DNA of 64,000 bases from Acetobacteraceae bacterium (lineage in GTDB: Bacteria; Pseudomonadota; Alphaproteobacteria; Acetobacterales; Acetobacteraceae). Position numbers and translations under genes: made by a program. The stretch lies in the NCBI GenBank assembly GCA_025354865.1, contig JANXMB010000053.1, positions 1 through 64,000 on the forward strand, read 5' to 3'. Positions 60,874 through 64,000 of this stretch are shown here, in pieces (position 1 is the stretch's first letter; every line of letters starts with the position of its first letter). Below the pieces are notes generated by a model. That model made no database searches. It saw only the letters and a program-made list of their open reading frames with translations, and was not told the origin of the DNA.

Positions 60874-61893
60874 ATGGCGCCACATCCACAACGACTGACG
60901 GTCTCGAAGCGATCCTGGCCGCTGCTGCCGGATTCGGCGAAGGTACCCGGGGGGTCGAAAGGGGACCCCGAACGGACGACGATCGACGTGGTGATGGCGG
61001 AAATCTCGGATGTGGAAGCGCGCGGGCGCGGCGAGTGTGTGCCGCTGCCGCGATTCGGCGAGAGCATCGCCAGCGTTGTCGCAGCGCTGGACGCGATGAA
61101 GGGGGCGGTGTTTTCCGGCCTGAGCCGCGACACGCTGCAAAGCGCGATGCCGCCGGGCGCCGCACGCAATGCCTTGGACTGTGCCTTTTGGGACATCGAC
61201 GCCAAGCGCGCCTATCGCGATGTCGCGGATATGGCCGGCATCGGTGCTGTTCCGGCCGTGACGACGGCCTTTACCCTCGGCTTCGATACGCCGGACAGAA
61301 TGGCCGCACACGCCGCCACCAACCGAACCCGCCCGCTGCTGCGGCTGCAACTGGGGGCGGATGGCGATCCGGATCGGGTGCGCGCGGTGCGGGATGCGGC
61401 CCCGGCGGCGCGGTTGATCGTCGATGCGAACGAAGGTTGGACCATGGACCAACTGCGCGCCTGGCTGCCTGTCCTGGTGGAATGCCGGGTGCAATCGATC
61501 GAACAACCGCTGCCGGCCGACGCCGACGCAGCTTTGGCCGGCTTCCAAAGCCCCATCCCCCTTTGCGCCAACGAATCCTGCCGATCGGTGGCCGATTTGG
61601 ACGGGTTGGCCGGGAAATACGCGGCGGTGCAAATCGGCCTGGACAAAGTCGGTGGCTTGACCGAGGCGCTGGCCCTCGCCGCCGAGGCCAAGCGACGCGG
61701 CTTCTCCATCGTGCTCGGCGGGTCCGTCAGCACGTCGCTGGGGATCGCCCCGGCCTTGCTGGTCGCGCCGCTGGCGATTTTCGTCGATCTGGACGGACCG
61801 TTGCGGTTGGCGCTCGATCGCGGGTCGGGATTGCGGTACGACGGCAGCACGATCTGCCCGGCCGACCCGAAGCTGTGGGGTGGGCCGGATTGA
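60874..61893 (+). CDS. Dipeptide-epimerase-like enolase-superfamily protein with degenerate active site
   Basis: A 339-residue protein with the fold of L-Ala-D/L-Glu epimerases (muconate lactonizing subgroup). The capping domain is followed by the TIM barrel: VDANEGW (Asp184), SIEQPLP (Glu210), then CANES where ADES is expected (Asn233 for a metal-ligand Asp). The KxK motif reads RLQ (Arg157, Gln159) in PLLRLQLG, and the opposite catalytic Lys of IKLDK is Gly255 in QIGLDKVGG. All three changes are clear in the codons. The usual epimerase chemistry therefore looks impossible; a new function or decay are the options. RBS GAGAGG upstream of the ATG. Convergent with the SDR gene. Confidence 0.85.
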   Translation: MAPHPQRLTVSKRSWPLLPDSAKVPGGSKGDPERTTIDVVMAEISDVEARGRGECVPLPRFGESIASVVAALDAMKGAVFSGLSRDTLQSAMPPGAARNALDCAFWDIDAKRAYRDVADMAGIGAVPAVTTAFTLGFDTPDRMAAHAATNRTRPLLRLQLGADGDPDRVRAVRDAAPAARLIVDANEGWTMDQLRAWLPVLVECRVQSIEQPLPADADAALAGFQSPIPLCANESCRSVADLDGLAGKYAAVQIGLDKVGGLTEALALAAEAKRRGFSIVLGGSVSTSLGIAPALLVAPLAIFVDLDGPLRLALDRGSGLRYDGSTICPADPKLWGGPD

Positions 61894-61909
61894 TCGGGAC
61901 GGCCGCCGG

Positions 61910-62677
61910 TTACATCGCCGTCATACCCCCATCCACGAACAGCAACACCCCCGTCACATACGACGCATCGTCGGACGCCAGGAACAGGATCGCCGCCGCG
62001 ACTTCCTCCGACCGGCCGGGGCGCTTCATCATCGTGCCCTGCGCCGCGCGGGCGTTGTATTCGTCCACCGACACGCCGCCGGCGGCGATGCGGCGGGCAT
62101 GGAACGGGGTGAAAATCGGGCCGGGCCCGACCGCGTTGACCCGGATCCCCTCGGCCGAGTGATCGGCGGCGAGGCCACGGGTGAAGCCGGCAATCGCCGC
62201 TTTGGTGGTGTCGTACAGCAGGTTGCCACCGCCGGCGACGACCGAGCGGACCGACGCGGTGTTGACGATCGCGCCGCCGCCGCCGCGCCGCATCAGCGGT
62301 ACCGCAGCCTTGGCACAGAACGCGTAACTCAGGAGGTTGACGTTCAGGATTTCGTTCCAGCTCGCGGCGCTGGCTTCCTCGGCCTTTTCGTATTTCCGAA
62401 TGCCGGCATTGTTGATCAGGATATCCAGGCGCCCGAACCGCGCCGCCGCGCCGTTGACGAAATCGAGGCAGGCGGCCTCGGTCCCGACATCCGCCTGGGT
62501 GAAAGCGACCTTGGCGCCGGCCGCCAGCAGTTCGGCGGCCAAGCTCTCGCCGCGATCCCCATCGCGATCGCAGAATGCGACGCTGGCGCCCTCGGCGACG
62601 AAGCGGCGGACCGTCGCCTCCCCGATGCCCGATGCCCCGCCCGTTATCGCCGCGATCTTGCCGTCGAGCCGTCCCAT
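61910..62677 (-). CDS. Short-chain dehydrogenase/reductase (SDR)
   Basis: Classical SDR of 255 residues, an NAD(P)-dependent oxidoreductase. The cofactor motif is TGGASGIG (12-19), with Asp37 after the second strand favouring NAD. Also visible are NNAG (89-92), catalytic Ser142, Tyr155 and Lys159 (YDTTK), and the C-terminal YVTGVLLFVDGGMTAM. The ATG at 62677 is preferred over 62686 because AAAGGA lies 8 bp before it. Substrate unknown; it lies 49 bp downstream of the isocitrate dehydrogenase gene on the same strand. Confidence 0.92.
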   Translation of the reverse strand: MGRLDGKIAAITGGASGIGEATVRRFVAEGASVAFCDRDGDRGESLAAELLAAGAKVAFTQADVGTEAACLDFVNGAAARFGRLDILINNAGIRKYEKAEEASAASWNEILNVNLLSYAFCAKAAVPLMRRGGGGAIVNTASVRSVVAGGGNLLYDTTKAAIAGFTRGLAADHSAEGIRVNAVGPGPIFTPFHARRIAAGGVSVDEYNARAAQGTMMKRPGRSEEVAAAILFLASDDASYVTGVLLFVDGGMTAM

Positions 62678-62726
62678 GGTCCCCATCCTTTGTTGTGTTG
62701 CGAATGATCGATCGACGTTCCCCGCA

Positions 62727-64000
<1,274 letters not shown>

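Overview
The window is GC-rich, densely coding bacterial chromosome. The gene order dusB(nifR3)-ntrB-ntrC-ntrY-ntrX is a signature of Alphaproteobacteria. Together with the NodT-type efflux lipoprotein, Tat-exported Liv-type binding proteins, the minCDE set and a monomeric isocitrate dehydrogenase, it suggests a Rhodospirillales / Acetobacteraceae-like organism (inference; no rRNA or tRNA gene is visible). Both window edges cut genes: an MFS transporter on the left and a monomeric NADP isocitrate dehydrogenase on the right.

Layout. 0-2 kb: MFS transporter and alpha/beta hydrolase (minus strand). 2-11.3 kb: a GT4 glycosyltransferase, then a plus-strand catabolic-looking run (TPP-dependent enzyme, enoyl-CoA hydratase/isomerase, Baeyer-Villiger monooxygenase, two tandem paralogous MFS transporters) and an HdrD/GlpC-like Fe-S protein. 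11.3-13.2 kb: minCDE division-site operon (minus). 13.4-16.4 kb: two overlapping WcbI-like polysaccharide genes, the first fused to a long TPR array. 16.5-24 kb: dusB-ntrBCYX nitrogen-control operon with translationally coupled junctions. 24-31.3 kb: DUF445 membrane protein and a complete branched-chain-amino-acid-type ABC importer (LivG, LivF, two substrate-binding proteins, LivH, LivM), all minus. 31.6-41.2 kb: tripartite RND efflux operon of MdtABC type, with a small membrane-anchored protein between the two RND pumps. 41.2-47.9 kb: minus-strand run of GH15 glucanase/trehalase-like enzyme, Pro/Tyr-rich secreted protein, small secreted protein, 2OG-Fe(II) oxygenase, TPR-glycosyltransferase, DUF1194 protein and an S24 repressor. 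48-49.8 kb: an accessory-looking stretch of small orphan genes, four tandem intrinsic terminators in a leader, and a 218-bp MITE-like element. 49.9-52.7 kb: amidohydrolase, pyrD and a HAD phosphatase. 52.7-60.7 kb: universal stress protein with an FNR-type site, two large hybrid histidine kinases, a NUDIX hydrolase and small proteins. 60.9-64 kb: a degenerate dipeptide-epimerase homologue, an SDR oxidoreductase and the icd fragment.

Most of the window is ordinary core genome. The parts most worth a second look are: (1) the promoter - four tandem terminators - small ORF arrangement at 48.5-49.0 kb; (2) a 61-bp two-hairpin element present at 31.5 and 53.7 kb whose second palindrome shows compensatory base changes; (3) the enolase-superfamily protein at 60.9 kb, which has lost both catalytic-lysine motifs and one metal ligand; (4) the TPR-WcbI / WcbI pair in which only one partner keeps the GNCQ motif; (5) the extra small gene inside the RND operon; (6) perfect 35-bp tandem repeats before the DUF445 gene.
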